Shown: one piece after another, positions 7,388-16,584 of the stretch
How positions within the stretch are numbered: the first letter of the stretch is position 1
Layout: every line of letters starts with the position of its first letter
Source of the DNA: Mechercharimyces sp. CAU 1602
GTDB lineage: Bacteria > Bacillota > Bacilli > Thermoactinomycetales > JANTPT01
Assembly (NCBI RefSeq): GCF_024753565.1
Contig: NZ_JANTPT010000001.1
Location: forward strand, 620,001 to 684,000
Direction of reading: 5' to 3'
Length of the DNA stretch: 64,000 nt
Made by a program: the position numbers and the translations under genes
Notes under the pieces: model-generated
The model's input: only the letters and a program-made list of their open reading frames with translations
The model's database searches: none
Told to the model about the DNA's origin: nothing

Positions 7388-9124
7388 ATGAAGATATCGC
7401 AAAGACAAAGACAGATGCGAGCTCTTCTGATCGGATTGATTGTGATGTGCTCGCTATTTTTGGTGATTGGACGAGTCTTCTTTTTACAAACAGTGAAAGC
7501 GGATCCCTATCTTAAAAGTGCTCAAATGCACTGGAAAACAAAGAAGGCGATTCATCCCATCCGTGGTTCGATTATAGATCGCAGGGGTGGAGATTTGGCA
7601 TGGGAAGTGGATGAGTACCTTTTAACTGCAAACTTAACACAAATCAAGAAAGAGGATAAAGATAAAGTGGCAACAGAGCTTTCTCGGCTTATGGGGGTAG
7701 AGAAAGAAAAGGTGCTCGCTAAATTGAATCAGGATAAGGAATTCGTGGAATTAAAATTTGGTGGGAACTATAGGGTATCGAAAAAAGTATACGAGCAAGT
7801 TAAGGCAAAGAGACTGGTTGGAATCAATGGCATTCAGATGCCAGGCAGGGAATATGCAGGACAATCCTTAGCCGCTCACACGTTAGGGTTTGTAGACGTC
7901 GAGGGCAAAGCGATGGGTGGATTAGAGCAGTCATATGATCAAGTTTTAAGGGGGAAAAAAGGGGAGTTAACCTATTTATCCGATAATAGCGGAATGATGA
8001 TTGCTGAACCAGATGAATTTAAACCACCAAAAGATGGGGATGATATTCAACTCACTCTGGATATTAGGATTCAACAAGGGGTGGAAAATATATTGGAAGA
8101 AGCGATGGCGGAGTCGGGAGCCAAAGCCGCCACTGCGATTGTAATGAACCCTGATACAGGCGGTATCTATGCATTGGCCAATACACCGCGGTTCGACCCT
8201 AACCAATACAGTAAAACATATGGCAAAGAGATTAATGGACGGAATAATGCCCATAACATCGCTGTCAGCCATCAGTATGAGCCGGGATCTACCTTTAAAA
8301 TCGTCACCCTAGCTACAGCAATCGAAGAGGGAATCTTTCGTGCGGACGATACGTTCCTATCAGGTTCGAGGCAGGTAGGCGGGATTACTGTCCATGATTG
8401 GAATCGTGTGGGTTGGGGCGAAATTACGTATCGTGAGGGTGTCAATCTATCAAGCAATGTTGCTTTTGTCCAATTGGGACAAGAATTAGGGCAAGAAAGG
8501 CTGGTAGAGTATATCGATCGGTTTGGTTTTGGTGATATTACGAAGAGATCAGGGGAGCCAACGAAGATCGATCTACCGGCAGAAGCGACAGGGTATTACT
8601 ATAATCGGGAGTCCCTTTACGATTCTGAACTGGCTACAGCATCTTTTGGCCAAGGAATTGCTGTGACACCCATTCAACAAGTGACAGCAGTATCTGCGAT
8701 TGCTAACGGCGGCAAGCTTTATCAACCTTATGTGGTCGATAAGATTATGAGTGCGAAAACGAAAAAAATTGTACGTCAGACAGAAAGTAGTGGAGAAAAA
8801 ATTATTTCGGAAGAGACAGCCAAACAAGTGCGTCAGCTGTTAAAAGGTGTGGTGCAGGAAGGAACAGGGAAAGAAGCCCAGTCAGATGAGATTGAGATTG
8901 CAGGTAAGACAGGTACGGCTCAAAAGCCGGATGCTGCTGGAGGGTATGCAGAGGGGAAATATTTTGTTTCTTTTGTTGGCTTTGCTCCTGCAGATGATCC
9001 AGAGGCAGTCGTCTATGTTGCATTAGATGAGCCATCCTCAGGTGTGACGGCGGCACCAGTGGCGAAAAAGATTTTGGAACATACATTGAAGCAATTAGAA
9101 TTAAGTGCACAGGTGAATCCATAA
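7388..9124 (+). CDS. pbpB: Penicillin-binding protein 2B (septal transpeptidase)
   Basis: Class B PBP that cross-links septal peptidoglycan with FtsW. The 578 residues comprise an N-terminal membrane anchor (about 10-32), a dimerisation domain with RGSIIDRRG at about 58-66, and a transpeptidase domain. The three catalytic motifs are all present: STFK at 301-304, SSN at 355-357 and KTG at 507-509. The protein stops about 70 residues after KTG, so the two C-terminal PASTA domains of B. subtilis PBP2B are missing. AGGAGGAAAG precedes the ATG. A terminator follows at 9123-9164, which uncouples it from spoVD. Confidence 0.93.
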   Translation: MKISQRQRQMRALLIGLIVMCSLFLVIGRVFFLQTVKADPYLKSAQMHWKTKKAIHPIRGSIIDRRGGDLAWEVDEYLLTANLTQIKKEDKDKVATELSRLMGVEKEKVLAKLNQDKEFVELKFGGNYRVSKKVYEQVKAKRLVGINGIQMPGREYAGQSLAAHTLGFVDVEGKAMGGLEQSYDQVLRGKKGELTYLSDNSGMMIAEPDEFKPPKDGDDIQLTLDIRIQQGVENILEEAMAESGAKAATAIVMNPDTGGIYALANTPRFDPNQYSKTYGKEINGRNNAHNIAVSHQYEPGSTFKIVTLATAIEEGIFRADDTFLSGSRQVGGITVHDWNRVGWGEITYREGVNLSSNVAFVQLGQELGQERLVEYIDRFGFGDITKRSGEPTKIDLPAEATGYYYNRESLYDSELATASFGQGIAVTPIQQVTAVSAIANGGKLYQPYVVDKIMSAKTKKIVRQTESSGEKIISEETAKQVRQLLKGVVQEGTGKEAQSDEIEIAGKTGTAQKPDAAGGYAEGKYFVSFVGFAPADDPEAVVYVALDEPSSGVTAAPVAKKILEHTLKQLELSAQVNP

Positions 9125-9164
9125 AACTCCCCGCCAAGCGCTCAAGCAGCTTGAGGGGAGTTTT
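9123..9164 (+). terminator. Terminator between pbpB and spoVD
   Basis: AAAACTCCCC (9123-9132) pairs with GGGGAGTTTT (9155-9164). An inner hairpin CTCAAG-CAG-CTTGAG sits at 9141-9155. The strong stem ends in a T run, so vegetative transcription from mraZ probably drops before spoVD. Confidence 0.85.
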
Positions 9165-9230
9165 GTTCTATCTGGAACTGCCAGCGAATAGGTTCCTTTA
9201 TGAGGACAACCTTGTGAAGGGGGAGAACAG

Positions 9231-11159
9231 ATGCATGTCTCCAACCGACTGGTACGTAGACGTCTTTTCGCTGCGCTGTTAACAATTCTACTTGTTTTTA
9301 CGGGGTTAATCGGTCGTTTGGGTTTTGTTCAGTTAATTAAAGGAGAAGAATTGTCTGAGCAAGCCAAGGATTTGTGGAATCGAGACATTCCCTTTCAAGG
9401 GAAGCGGGGTAAGATCTTGGATCGTAATGGGGATGAATTAGCTTATAACATAAGTACTCCTTCCATCCTAGCAATTCCAGCACAAATTGATGATCCAGCA
9501 GGGACTGCACAGACATTGGCAAAAATATTACCTACTTCGCAGGAAGAAATTTACCAGACACTCACCAAACGCTCGCTGATGGTATACGTCCCAGGGGGGA
9601 AGAAAGTTTCAGAAGAGACTGCAGAGAAAATACAAGCTTTGCGCCTACAGGGGATTGCCGTCTCAGATGATAATAAGCGCCATTACCCATTTGACCAATT
9701 TGCCGCTCATGTACTTGGGTTTGCAGGTGTAGATAATCAAGGGTTAGCAGGGATTGAGTTAACATATGATGAAGGGCTGCGAGGCAGTCGCGGATACGTT
9801 TCGTTTGGAGCAGACGCGAGTGGAAAGAAGTTACCTGGAGGTGAGGAGCGGTATACTCCACCACGCGATGGAATGGATCTTATGCTTACTGTGGATGAGT
9901 ATATTCAGACAGTCCTAGAGCGTGAGATGGATCAAGCGATGGCACAACATAATCCCGATAATGTGTTAGCAATTGCAATGAGACCAAAAACAGGTGAAAT
10001 ATTGGGAATGGGAATGCGTCCTTCATTTCAACCAAACAATATTGCAAATACGGATCCGGATATTTATAATCATAATTACCCGATTTGGAGAACTTATGAG
10101 CCTGGTTCCACCTTTAAAATTATTACCTTAGCCTCCGCGTTGGAAGAAAATAAGATTAATTTAAAAAATTCTTTTTATGATCCGGGCCATATTGAAGTTA
10201 GTGGTGCACGCCTCCGTTGTTGGAAAAAAGGGGGTCATGGATCTCAAACATACCTTGAAGTGGTGGAAAACTCCTGTAACCCTGGTTTTGTTTCTATGGG
10301 ACAAAAATTAGGAGAAAAAACTTTATTCTCATATATCCGTAAATTCGGCTTCGGTGCGAAAACAGGCATAGATTTAAACGGCGAAGCGACGGGGATTCTG
10401 TTTTCAGAAGAACGGGCAGGGCCAGTTGAATTGGCGACAACGTCCTTTGGACAAGGTGTTTCCGTAACTCCCATTCAACAGGTTACTGCAGTATCTGCTG
10501 CCATAAATGGGGGAGTATTGGTCAGGCCCCATTTAGCAAAAGCGTGGTTGGATCCAGAAACGGGCGAAACGATTGAGACCTTTGAACCGGAAGAACGGGG
10601 GCGTGTCATTTCAGAGGAAACCTCACAACAAGTTCGCTCTGCTTTAGAAAGTGTGGTTGCAAAGGGAACGGGACGGAAGGCGTTTATCGATGGATACCGA
10701 GTGGGTGGGAAAACGGGAACCGCTCAAAAAGTAGGGCCCGACGGTCGCTACCTGCGCAACAATCACATTGTTTCTTTTATCGGTTTCGCTCCAGCAGATG
10801 ATCCTGAAATCGTCGTTTATGTTGCAGTGGATAATCCCAAGGGCATTCAATTTGGAGGGGTGGTGGCGGCGCCAATCGTACAAAACATTTTGGAGGATAG
10901 TTTAATGTATATGGGGGTAGAGCGCCGAAAGGATCAGATTCCACCTGAAAAAGTGCTTACCTCTCCAGATATTATTACAGTGCCAGATTTAATTGGTGAA
11001 GATATGGATCGTATTCGACAAAGTTTACATCATTACACCTTAAACACAAGTGGGAACGGATCGCGTGTCGTTGATCAAATGCCAAAACCAGGGGAAAGAG
11101 TGAAAAAAGGAACACCAATTCACCTATATCTAGGTGACAAATTGGATGAAGGAGATTAA
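9231..11159 (+). CDS. spoVD: Stage V sporulation protein D (cortex transpeptidase)
   Basis: Class B PBP needed for spore cortex synthesis, working with SpoVE in the mother cell. The 642-residue length is close to the B. subtilis protein (about 646). It has a short cytoplasmic tail, one membrane helix at about 11-30, the RGKILDRNG dimerisation motif, and catalytic motifs STFK at 293-296, SCN at 348-350 and KTG at 494-496. One PASTA domain is recognisable at about 580-640 (ITVPDLIGEDMDRI to MPKPGERVKKGTPI). This extra PASTA domain and the position after pbpB separate it from PBP2B. The start ATG follows AAGGGGGAGAA. The gene has terminators on both sides, consistent with its own sporulation-time promoter, although I could not identify one confidently. 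Confidence 0.92.
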   Translation: MHVSNRLVRRRLFAALLTILLVFTGLIGRLGFVQLIKGEELSEQAKDLWNRDIPFQGKRGKILDRNGDELAYNISTPSILAIPAQIDDPAGTAQTLAKILPTSQEEIYQTLTKRSLMVYVPGGKKVSEETAEKIQALRLQGIAVSDDNKRHYPFDQFAAHVLGFAGVDNQGLAGIELTYDEGLRGSRGYVSFGADASGKKLPGGEERYTPPRDGMDLMLTVDEYIQTVLEREMDQAMAQHNPDNVLAIAMRPKTGEILGMGMRPSFQPNNIANTDPDIYNHNYPIWRTYEPGSTFKIITLASALEENKINLKNSFYDPGHIEVSGARLRCWKKGGHGSQTYLEVVENSCNPGFVSMGQKLGEKTLFSYIRKFGFGAKTGIDLNGEATGILFSEERAGPVELATTSFGQGVSVTPIQQVTAVSAAINGGVLVRPHLAKAWLDPETGETIETFEPEERGRVISEETSQQVRSALESVVAKGTGRKAFIDGYRVGGKTGTAQKVGPDGRYLRNNHIVSFIGFAPADDPEIVVYVAVDNPKGIQFGGVVAAPIVQNILEDSLMYMGVERRKDQIPPEKVLTSPDIITVPDLIGEDMDRIRQSLHHYTLNTSGNGSRVVDQMPKPGERVKKGTPIHLYLGDKLDEGD

Positions 11160-11184
11160 AATATATAGGTGATGGTTGTAGCGT

Positions 11185-11208
11185 GCCAGGATATATCCTG
11201 GCTTTTTT
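11185..11208 (+). terminator. Rho-independent terminator after spoVD
   Basis: Perfect 18-base palindrome GCCAGGATATATCCTGGC (11185-11202) followed directly by six T. Confidence 0.9.
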
Positions 11209-11267
11209 CGCGTCTATTTAATTTTAAGCCTGTAGCGATCAGGTTTTCTTGATGAGGGGGAGGCAAC

Positions 11268-12758
11268 ATGAGATTAGATGAATTGGTAAAGCCACTGTTG
11301 ATCTATGAAGAAAGAGGCTTATCCTCCGTCGACATTACAGGGATCCAAACAGATTCGCGCAAAGTGGAATCAGGCGATTTGTTTATTGCTCTGCGAGGTT
11401 TTGATACGGATGGGCATCAGTATATAGAGCAAGCGGTGCGAAATGGGGCGAGCGCGGTTGTGAGTGAAGAGGAGCACTCTTACGGTGTAGCAAGTATTCG
11501 TGTGCCTAATTCACGACGAGCGATGGCAGTGCTCGCAGCGCATTTTTATGATTATCCTAGTAGGGATATTAAAGTAATAGGGATTACAGGAACGAATGGG
11601 AAGACGACGACTGCACATTTGGTACAGCGTATTTTAGCTGATGCAGGACAGCAGACAGGGTTGTTTGGAACCAATGGGATTCACATCGGGGAAGAGATTT
11701 TTCCAACTGCTAACACAACCCCGGATGTAGAGAAATTGCAACAGGGATTAGCACGTATGCGGGAAGTAGGATGCACGTATGCAGTAATGGAAGTCTCCTC
11801 CCATGCACTTAGTTTGGGTAGAACGCACGGCTGTCGTTATCATACAGCGGTATTTACTAACCTTACGCAAGATCATCTTGATTTTCATGAGTCGATGGAA
11901 TCATATCGTGCTGCTAAAGGCTTGTTATTTGCTCAGCTCGGAAATGATTACCAAGAGATGAAAGGCAATGTTCCGTTGGCGATTCTAAACAGAGATGATG
12001 AGAGCTCTCATTACTATGAGCATATTACCCCTGCTCAGGTACTTACATATGCCATTGACCATGAAGCCGATGTGCGTGCCACTGACGTAAGAGTTACATC
12101 GGAAGGCACCTCCTTTCGTTTACTTACCTATGAGGGCACGACTGACGTTCATTTACAGATGGTGGGGAAATTTAGTGTTTATAATGCTTTGGCAGCTATT
12201 GCGGTCACATTGCGTGAAGGTGTCCCGCTTTCTTCTATTGTGAAGAGTTTGCAAACGGTTGTGGGAGTGGATGGCCGGTTTGAACGTATTGAAGCACCTT
12301 CTCACATTCCATATACTGTGCTTGTCGACTATGCGCATACTCCGGATAGCCTCTCCAATGTACTAAGTACGATCCAGGGTTTTGCTGCAGGACGTGTGTT
12401 GTGCATTATTGGCTGTGGAGGTGACCGCGATCGCAGCAAACGACCGCTGATGGCCCAAATAGCTGTTCATCATAGTGATGTTGCTATTTTTACTTCAGAT
12501 AATCCGCGGTCAGAGTCACCGCTATCGATTTTGGAGGATATGGTCAAAGGTGTGCACGACTCTTGTAAGGATCATTATCATACTATTGTAGATCGTCGCG
12601 AAGCGATTCGTACGGCGATGAGCTTAGCGCGAGCGGGTGATGTGATTCTCATCGCGGGTAAAGGGCACGAAACGTATCAAGAAGTAAATGGTGTACGTTT
12701 CGACTTTGATGATCGTCAGGTTGTACGCGAAATCTGGCAAGGAGAGGAGGGAATGTGA
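11268..12758 (+). CDS. murE: UDP-MurNAc-tripeptide synthetase, meso-DAP-adding
   Basis: ATP-dependent Mur ligase that adds the third amino acid to UDP-MurNAc-L-Ala-D-Glu. The 496 residues show the P-loop GTNGKTT at 108-114, the QDHLDFHESMESYRAAK segment containing the usual carbamylated lysine, and the specificity motif DNPR at 411-414. DNPR marks meso-diaminopimelate ligases, so the cell wall is predicted to be DAP-type. GAGGGGGAGG precedes the ATG at 11268. The stop overlaps the start of murF. This is the first gene after the spoVD terminator; no clear promoter is seen in the 60 bases between. Confidence 0.96.
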   Translation: MRLDELVKPLLIYEERGLSSVDITGIQTDSRKVESGDLFIALRGFDTDGHQYIEQAVRNGASAVVSEEEHSYGVASIRVPNSRRAMAVLAAHFYDYPSRDIKVIGITGTNGKTTTAHLVQRILADAGQQTGLFGTNGIHIGEEIFPTANTTPDVEKLQQGLARMREVGCTYAVMEVSSHALSLGRTHGCRYHTAVFTNLTQDHLDFHESMESYRAAKGLLFAQLGNDYQEMKGNVPLAILNRDDESSHYYEHITPAQVLTYAIDHEADVRATDVRVTSEGTSFRLLTYEGTTDVHLQMVGKFSVYNALAAIAVTLREGVPLSSIVKSLQTVVGVDGRFERIEAPSHIPYTVLVDYAHTPDSLSNVLSTIQGFAAGRVLCIIGCGGDRDRSKRPLMAQIAVHHSDVAIFTSDNPRSESPLSILEDMVKGVHDSCKDHYHTIVDRREAIRTAMSLARAGDVILIAGKGHETYQEVNGVRFDFDDRQVVREIWQGEEGM

Positions 12759-14146
12759 TGAAGCGAACATGTGAATGGATTGTTAAAAAGACTGCTGGGC
12801 GCCTTTATGGAAAAGTAAGTGACCGTCAGCGCTGGGTTGCGGGAGTATCTACAGACACGCGTGCGCTCAAGACTAATCAGCTCTATATCCCTTTGGTGGG
12901 GACGAGGTTTGATGGGCACGATTATGTACAGGATGCGATTGCGAAAGGAGCAGCTTGTGCTCTGTGGCAAAACGATCTTCCATTACCGATAGAATCGGAA
13001 ATTCCTCTTATCGTGGTGGAGGATACGCTGGAAGCTTTACAGCAGCTGGCTCGTGCATATCGTCAGGAATGTGAAGCGACGGTGGTTGCGATTACGGGGA
13101 GCAATGGGAAGACAACCACAAAAGATTTAACAGCGGCAGTGTTATCTTCCTCTTACCGCGTGCATAAGACAGAAGGGAACTACAATAATCATATTGGTCT
13201 GCCACTTACCCTTCTAAAAATGGAAGAAGACACAGAAGTGGCCGTTGTTGAGATGGGTATGAACCACGCTGGGGAGATCGAACAATTATCCTATATCGCT
13301 CAGCCGGATATTGCTGTTATTACTAATATAGGGGAAGCTCATATTGAGTATCTGGGTAGCCGTGAAGCGATTGCAGCAGCAAAACTGGAGATTCTCGCCG
13401 GTTTAAAAAAGCAAGGGTTGATTATTATCAATGGTGACGAACCGCTGTTGACGACTCCACTGAGGGAGGTGGAGTGGGAAGTGATAAAGATAGGCAAGTT
13501 TATGTCAACAGATGATGGGCCAGAGCAGTGTGAAATGGATCGTACTGGTATCTCTTTTCGCTCCCGTCAGTCTCGTCACCAATTTGACTTGCCTCTGTTG
13601 GGAGAACATAATGCCATGAATGCGTTGATGGGTATTGCTGTCGGGCGGGCGTTAAACATAACGGAAGAGAAGATGGCTATGGGTTTAAAAGAGGTGCGTA
13701 TTTCAGGAATGCGCTTGGAGACAAGACGTGCCCAAAATGGTATGCTCATCATTAATGATACGTACAATGCTAGTCCATCGGCGATGCGGGCTTGTATTGA
13801 CTTGTTGATGGATTATGATGTGAAAATGGAAAAGTGGCTACTTCTCGGTGATATATTGGAGCTGGGAGATGAGGAGGCATATTATCATCGTGAAGTAGGG
13901 CAATATGCCGCACAGAAAGGTGTAACGAGATTGTACACTGTGGGTGAGCGCGCGCGTTGGATTGCACAAGGAGCAAAAGATGCTGGTGGCGTAGAGCATA
14001 TATATCACTTTGATGAACGGACAGAGGCCGTTAAAAGCTTGAATCGAGAAGGTCATGACAATGTTGTTATCTTAGCGAAAGCATCACGCGCGGCTCGCTT
14101 AGAGACAGTAGTAAATCAGCTTTGTGAAGGGGAGACGAGTCACTAA
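12758..14146 (+). CDS. murF: UDP-MurNAc-tripeptide:D-Ala-D-Ala ligase
   Basis: Mur ligase that adds D-Ala-D-Ala to complete the UDP-MurNAc-pentapeptide. It has 462 residues with P-loop TGSNGKTTTKD at about 110-120, the substrate/Mg motif EMGMNHAGEI and the C-terminal NDTYNASPSAM motif typical of MurF. The usual KGSR loop near the end reads KASR. The ATG at 12758 overlaps the murE stop (ATGA), with GGAGAGGAGG just upstream; a GTG one codon earlier is also possible. In B. subtilis murF lies elsewhere (next to ddl), so its place between murE and mraY follows the E. coli-like order. Confidence 0.95.
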   Translation: MKRTCEWIVKKTAGRLYGKVSDRQRWVAGVSTDTRALKTNQLYIPLVGTRFDGHDYVQDAIAKGAACALWQNDLPLPIESEIPLIVVEDTLEALQQLARAYRQECEATVVAITGSNGKTTTKDLTAAVLSSSYRVHKTEGNYNNHIGLPLTLLKMEEDTEVAVVEMGMNHAGEIEQLSYIAQPDIAVITNIGEAHIEYLGSREAIAAAKLEILAGLKKQGLIIINGDEPLLTTPLREVEWEVIKIGKFMSTDDGPEQCEMDRTGISFRSRQSRHQFDLPLLGEHNAMNALMGIAVGRALNITEEKMAMGLKEVRISGMRLETRRAQNGMLIINDTYNASPSAMRACIDLLMDYDVKMEKWLLLGDILELGDEEAYYHREVGQYAAQKGVTRLYTVGERARWIAQGAKDAGGVEHIYHFDERTEAVKSLNREGHDNVVILAKASRAARLETVVNQLCEGETSH

Positions 14147-14147
14147 T

Positions 14148-15185
14148 ATGGACAAACCACTAAATGCAGAGATTATGATCATTATTCCGCTCCTGCTATC
14201 TTTTGCAATTTGTGTTCTTATCGGACCCATGATGATTCCCGCGTTGCGTCGTTTAAAGTTTGGTCAGAGCATTCGTGTGGAGGGACCGCAGGCGCATGCG
14301 AAAAAAGCAGGCACACCCACAATGGGCGGAATTATGGTAATGGTAGCCGTTGTGTTGACAACAATTCCGATTAGCAATATATTTGGGGGCTTTTTGCTTA
14401 AAAATGCTGATTTGTTTTTTTTGTTATTTGCCACCATTGGTTATGGGATCTTGGGATTTCTTGATGATTACATTAAAGTAGTGATGAAGCGTAATTTGGG
14501 ATTGACCGCACGTCAAAAGCTATTAGGGCAATTTTTTATCGGTGCGATTTTGTTTTGGGTGTTGTTAGAGGTGCGAGTGATTGATCCGGAGTCAACGTTA
14601 AGTGCTATTTTTGAAGTGACGATTCCGGGGACCGATATCCTTATTTATTTAAATTGGCTTTACCTTCCGCTCTTATTGATCATTATGATTGGTTTTTCCA
14701 ACGCTACCAACTTGACGGATGGCTTGGATGGTTTGTTAGCTGGAACCGCGGCAATTGCTTATGGCGCTTATGCTGTGATTGGTTTTATCCAGGGGAATAG
14801 CTCAGTAGCACTCTTCTCAGCGGCAGTGGTAGGGGCCCTGCTCGGTTTTCTTGTTTTTAATGCTCATCCTGCCAAAGTGTTTATGGGTGATACGGGTTCA
14901 CTTGCGTTGGGAGGCGGCCTGGCAGCTTTGTCGATAATTACGAAGACAGAGCTGTTGCTGCTAATAATCGGGGCAGTCTTTTTTATCGAGGCACTTTCGG
15001 TTATGTTACAAGTGGCGTCATTTAAGTTGCGCGGAAAGAGAATATTCCGCATGAGTCCCCTTCATCATCACTTCGAATTGGGTGGATGGTCGGAGTGGCG
15101 AGTTGTAACTACATTTTGGATTGTAGGTTTGTTCTTCGCGCTGGTGGGAATATTCCTCTTTTCTCCTGAGGTGTTTTTAAAATGA
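14148..15185 (+). CDS. mraY: Phospho-MurNAc-pentapeptide-transferase MraY
   Basis: Membrane enzyme that transfers phospho-MurNAc-pentapeptide to undecaprenyl phosphate, forming lipid I. At 345 residues with about ten membrane helices it has the family signatures KAGTPTMGGI near residue 50, FLDDYIKV near 110 and NLTDGLDGLLAG near 185. The histidine motif SPLHHHFE near 300 is also present. The ATG at 14148 follows the murF stop by one base. The frame is open further upstream to a GTG at 14124, but the chosen start gives an N-terminus matching the known enzymes. The stop overlaps the murD start. Confidence 0.96.
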   Translation: MDKPLNAEIMIIIPLLLSFAICVLIGPMMIPALRRLKFGQSIRVEGPQAHAKKAGTPTMGGIMVMVAVVLTTIPISNIFGGFLLKNADLFFLLFATIGYGILGFLDDYIKVVMKRNLGLTARQKLLGQFFIGAILFWVLLEVRVIDPESTLSAIFEVTIPGTDILIYLNWLYLPLLLIIMIGFSNATNLTDGLDGLLAGTAAIAYGAYAVIGFIQGNSSVALFSAAVVGALLGFLVFNAHPAKVFMGDTGSLALGGGLAALSIITKTELLLLIIGAVFFIEALSVMLQVASFKLRGKRIFRMSPLHHHFELGGWSEWRVVTTFWIVGLFFALVGIFLFSPEVFLK

Positions 15186-16552
15186 GTAAGCAGCCCTCCC
15201 CCTTTTTAGGGCAGACAGTGGTAGTGCTTGGATTAGGTAGAAGTGGAGTTGCTGTAGCTAGGTTACTTCATGCGCACGGGGCTAATGTTACGGTTAATGA
15301 TGCCAAAGAGCGTTCTCAAGCCCCAGAAGCCGATGTATTAGAAGCGTTGGGGATACAAGTGATATGTGGGGGTCATCCAGATGATCTCATTAATGAAGAG
15401 GTGGATTTTGTTGTAAAAAACCCAGGCATTCCATATCGAATTGCTCCCATTGTTTCAGCAATGGGGCGGGGTATTCCTGTAGTGACAGAAGTAGAAGTGG
15501 CTAGTCGAGTGGCTAAAGCGTCTATAATTGGGATTACAGGTTCCAATGGGAAAACTACTACCACCACCCTGGTAGGAGCGATCATGGCTAAAGCGGGGCA
15601 GAAGTACCAAGTAGCAGGAAACATCGGGCGGGCGTTAACGGATGTGGTTACCGATATGGAAACAGATGAATGGTTGGTGGCAGAACTATCCAGCTTTCAG
15701 TTGAAAGGAACTTCTACTTTTCGCCCACGTATTGGAGCTCTACTTAATGTGACAGAGGCTCATCTTGATTATCATGGCGCTATGGAGGACTATGTGTCTT
15801 CTAAGCTTTCCCTTTTTCAAGCGCAGCAACAAGAAGATTTGGCTATACTCAATTATGATGACGAGATCTGCCGCAAAGTATCTGGATCGCTTTCTTCCCG
15901 CATCTGGTGGTTTAGCCGCACACAGTCTGTTCCTTGTGGTGTGTGGGTGGAGAGAGGAGAAATTTTGGCGAAGATGGAGACTGGACTGGTTCAGTCTGTT
16001 TTACCTGTTGCAGAAGTATTGATACCTGGACAACATCATTTGGAGAATGCGTTAGCAGCGACAGCGATTGCTTTAGCAGCAGGCTCACCACTTCTTGCTA
16101 TCCAGGAAACCTTGCGAACGTTTTCAGGGGTAGAGCATCGGTTAGAGTTTGTGCGTGAATATAAAGGAGTACGGTATTATAATGATTCCAAAGCGACCAA
16201 CGCACAGGCGGCACGCTTAGCGTTAGAGTCATTTTCAGCACCGGTGGTCTGGATTGCGGGTGGATTGGATCGTGGGGTTGACTTTCACGAATTACTTCCG
16301 GTGTTGGCCAAACAAGTTCGTGGTGTGGTTGTCTATGGTGAAGCTGCTTCAACATTAGCGGCACGTGCTGAAGAAGCAGGTGTACCATTTAAGGAAGTAG
16401 AAGACGTATTAGCAGCGACACGAGTGGCTAGTGCATGGGCGCAGGCAAAAGATGTTGTCTTATTGTCGCCGGCATGTGCCAGTTGGGATAAGTACCCTTC
16501 TTTTGAGGTGCGGGGAAGCATTTTTAAACAAGCTGTGCATAGGCTTAATTAA
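15182..16552 (+). CDS. murD: UDP-MurNAc-L-alanine:D-glutamate ligase
   Basis: Cytoplasmic Mur ligase that adds D-glutamate to UDP-MurNAc-L-Ala. The 456 residues have an N-terminal Rossmann-like UDP-binding domain (VVLGLGRSGVAVARLL at about 12-27), the central P-loop GITGSNGKTTT near residue 118, and the HLDYHGAMEDYVSSK segment with the carbamylated lysine. The C-terminal domain has YYNDSKATN and LLSPACASWD. The start ATG overlaps the mraY stop (ATGA), which suggests translational coupling. Confidence 0.96.
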   Translation: MSKQPSPFLGQTVVVLGLGRSGVAVARLLHAHGANVTVNDAKERSQAPEADVLEALGIQVICGGHPDDLINEEVDFVVKNPGIPYRIAPIVSAMGRGIPVVTEVEVASRVAKASIIGITGSNGKTTTTTLVGAIMAKAGQKYQVAGNIGRALTDVVTDMETDEWLVAELSSFQLKGTSTFRPRIGALLNVTEAHLDYHGAMEDYVSSKLSLFQAQQQEDLAILNYDDEICRKVSGSLSSRIWWFSRTQSVPCGVWVERGEILAKMETGLVQSVLPVAEVLIPGQHHLENALAATAIALAAGSPLLAIQETLRTFSGVEHRLEFVREYKGVRYYNDSKATNAQAARLALESFSAPVVWIAGGLDRGVDFHELLPVLAKQVRGVVVYGEAASTLAARAEEAGVPFKEVEDVLAATRVASAWAQAKDVVLLSPACASWDKYPSFEVRGSIFKQAVHRLN

Positions 16553-16584
16553 AAGAGCCAAGCCCTGTGCGGAGGTGTAAGCAC

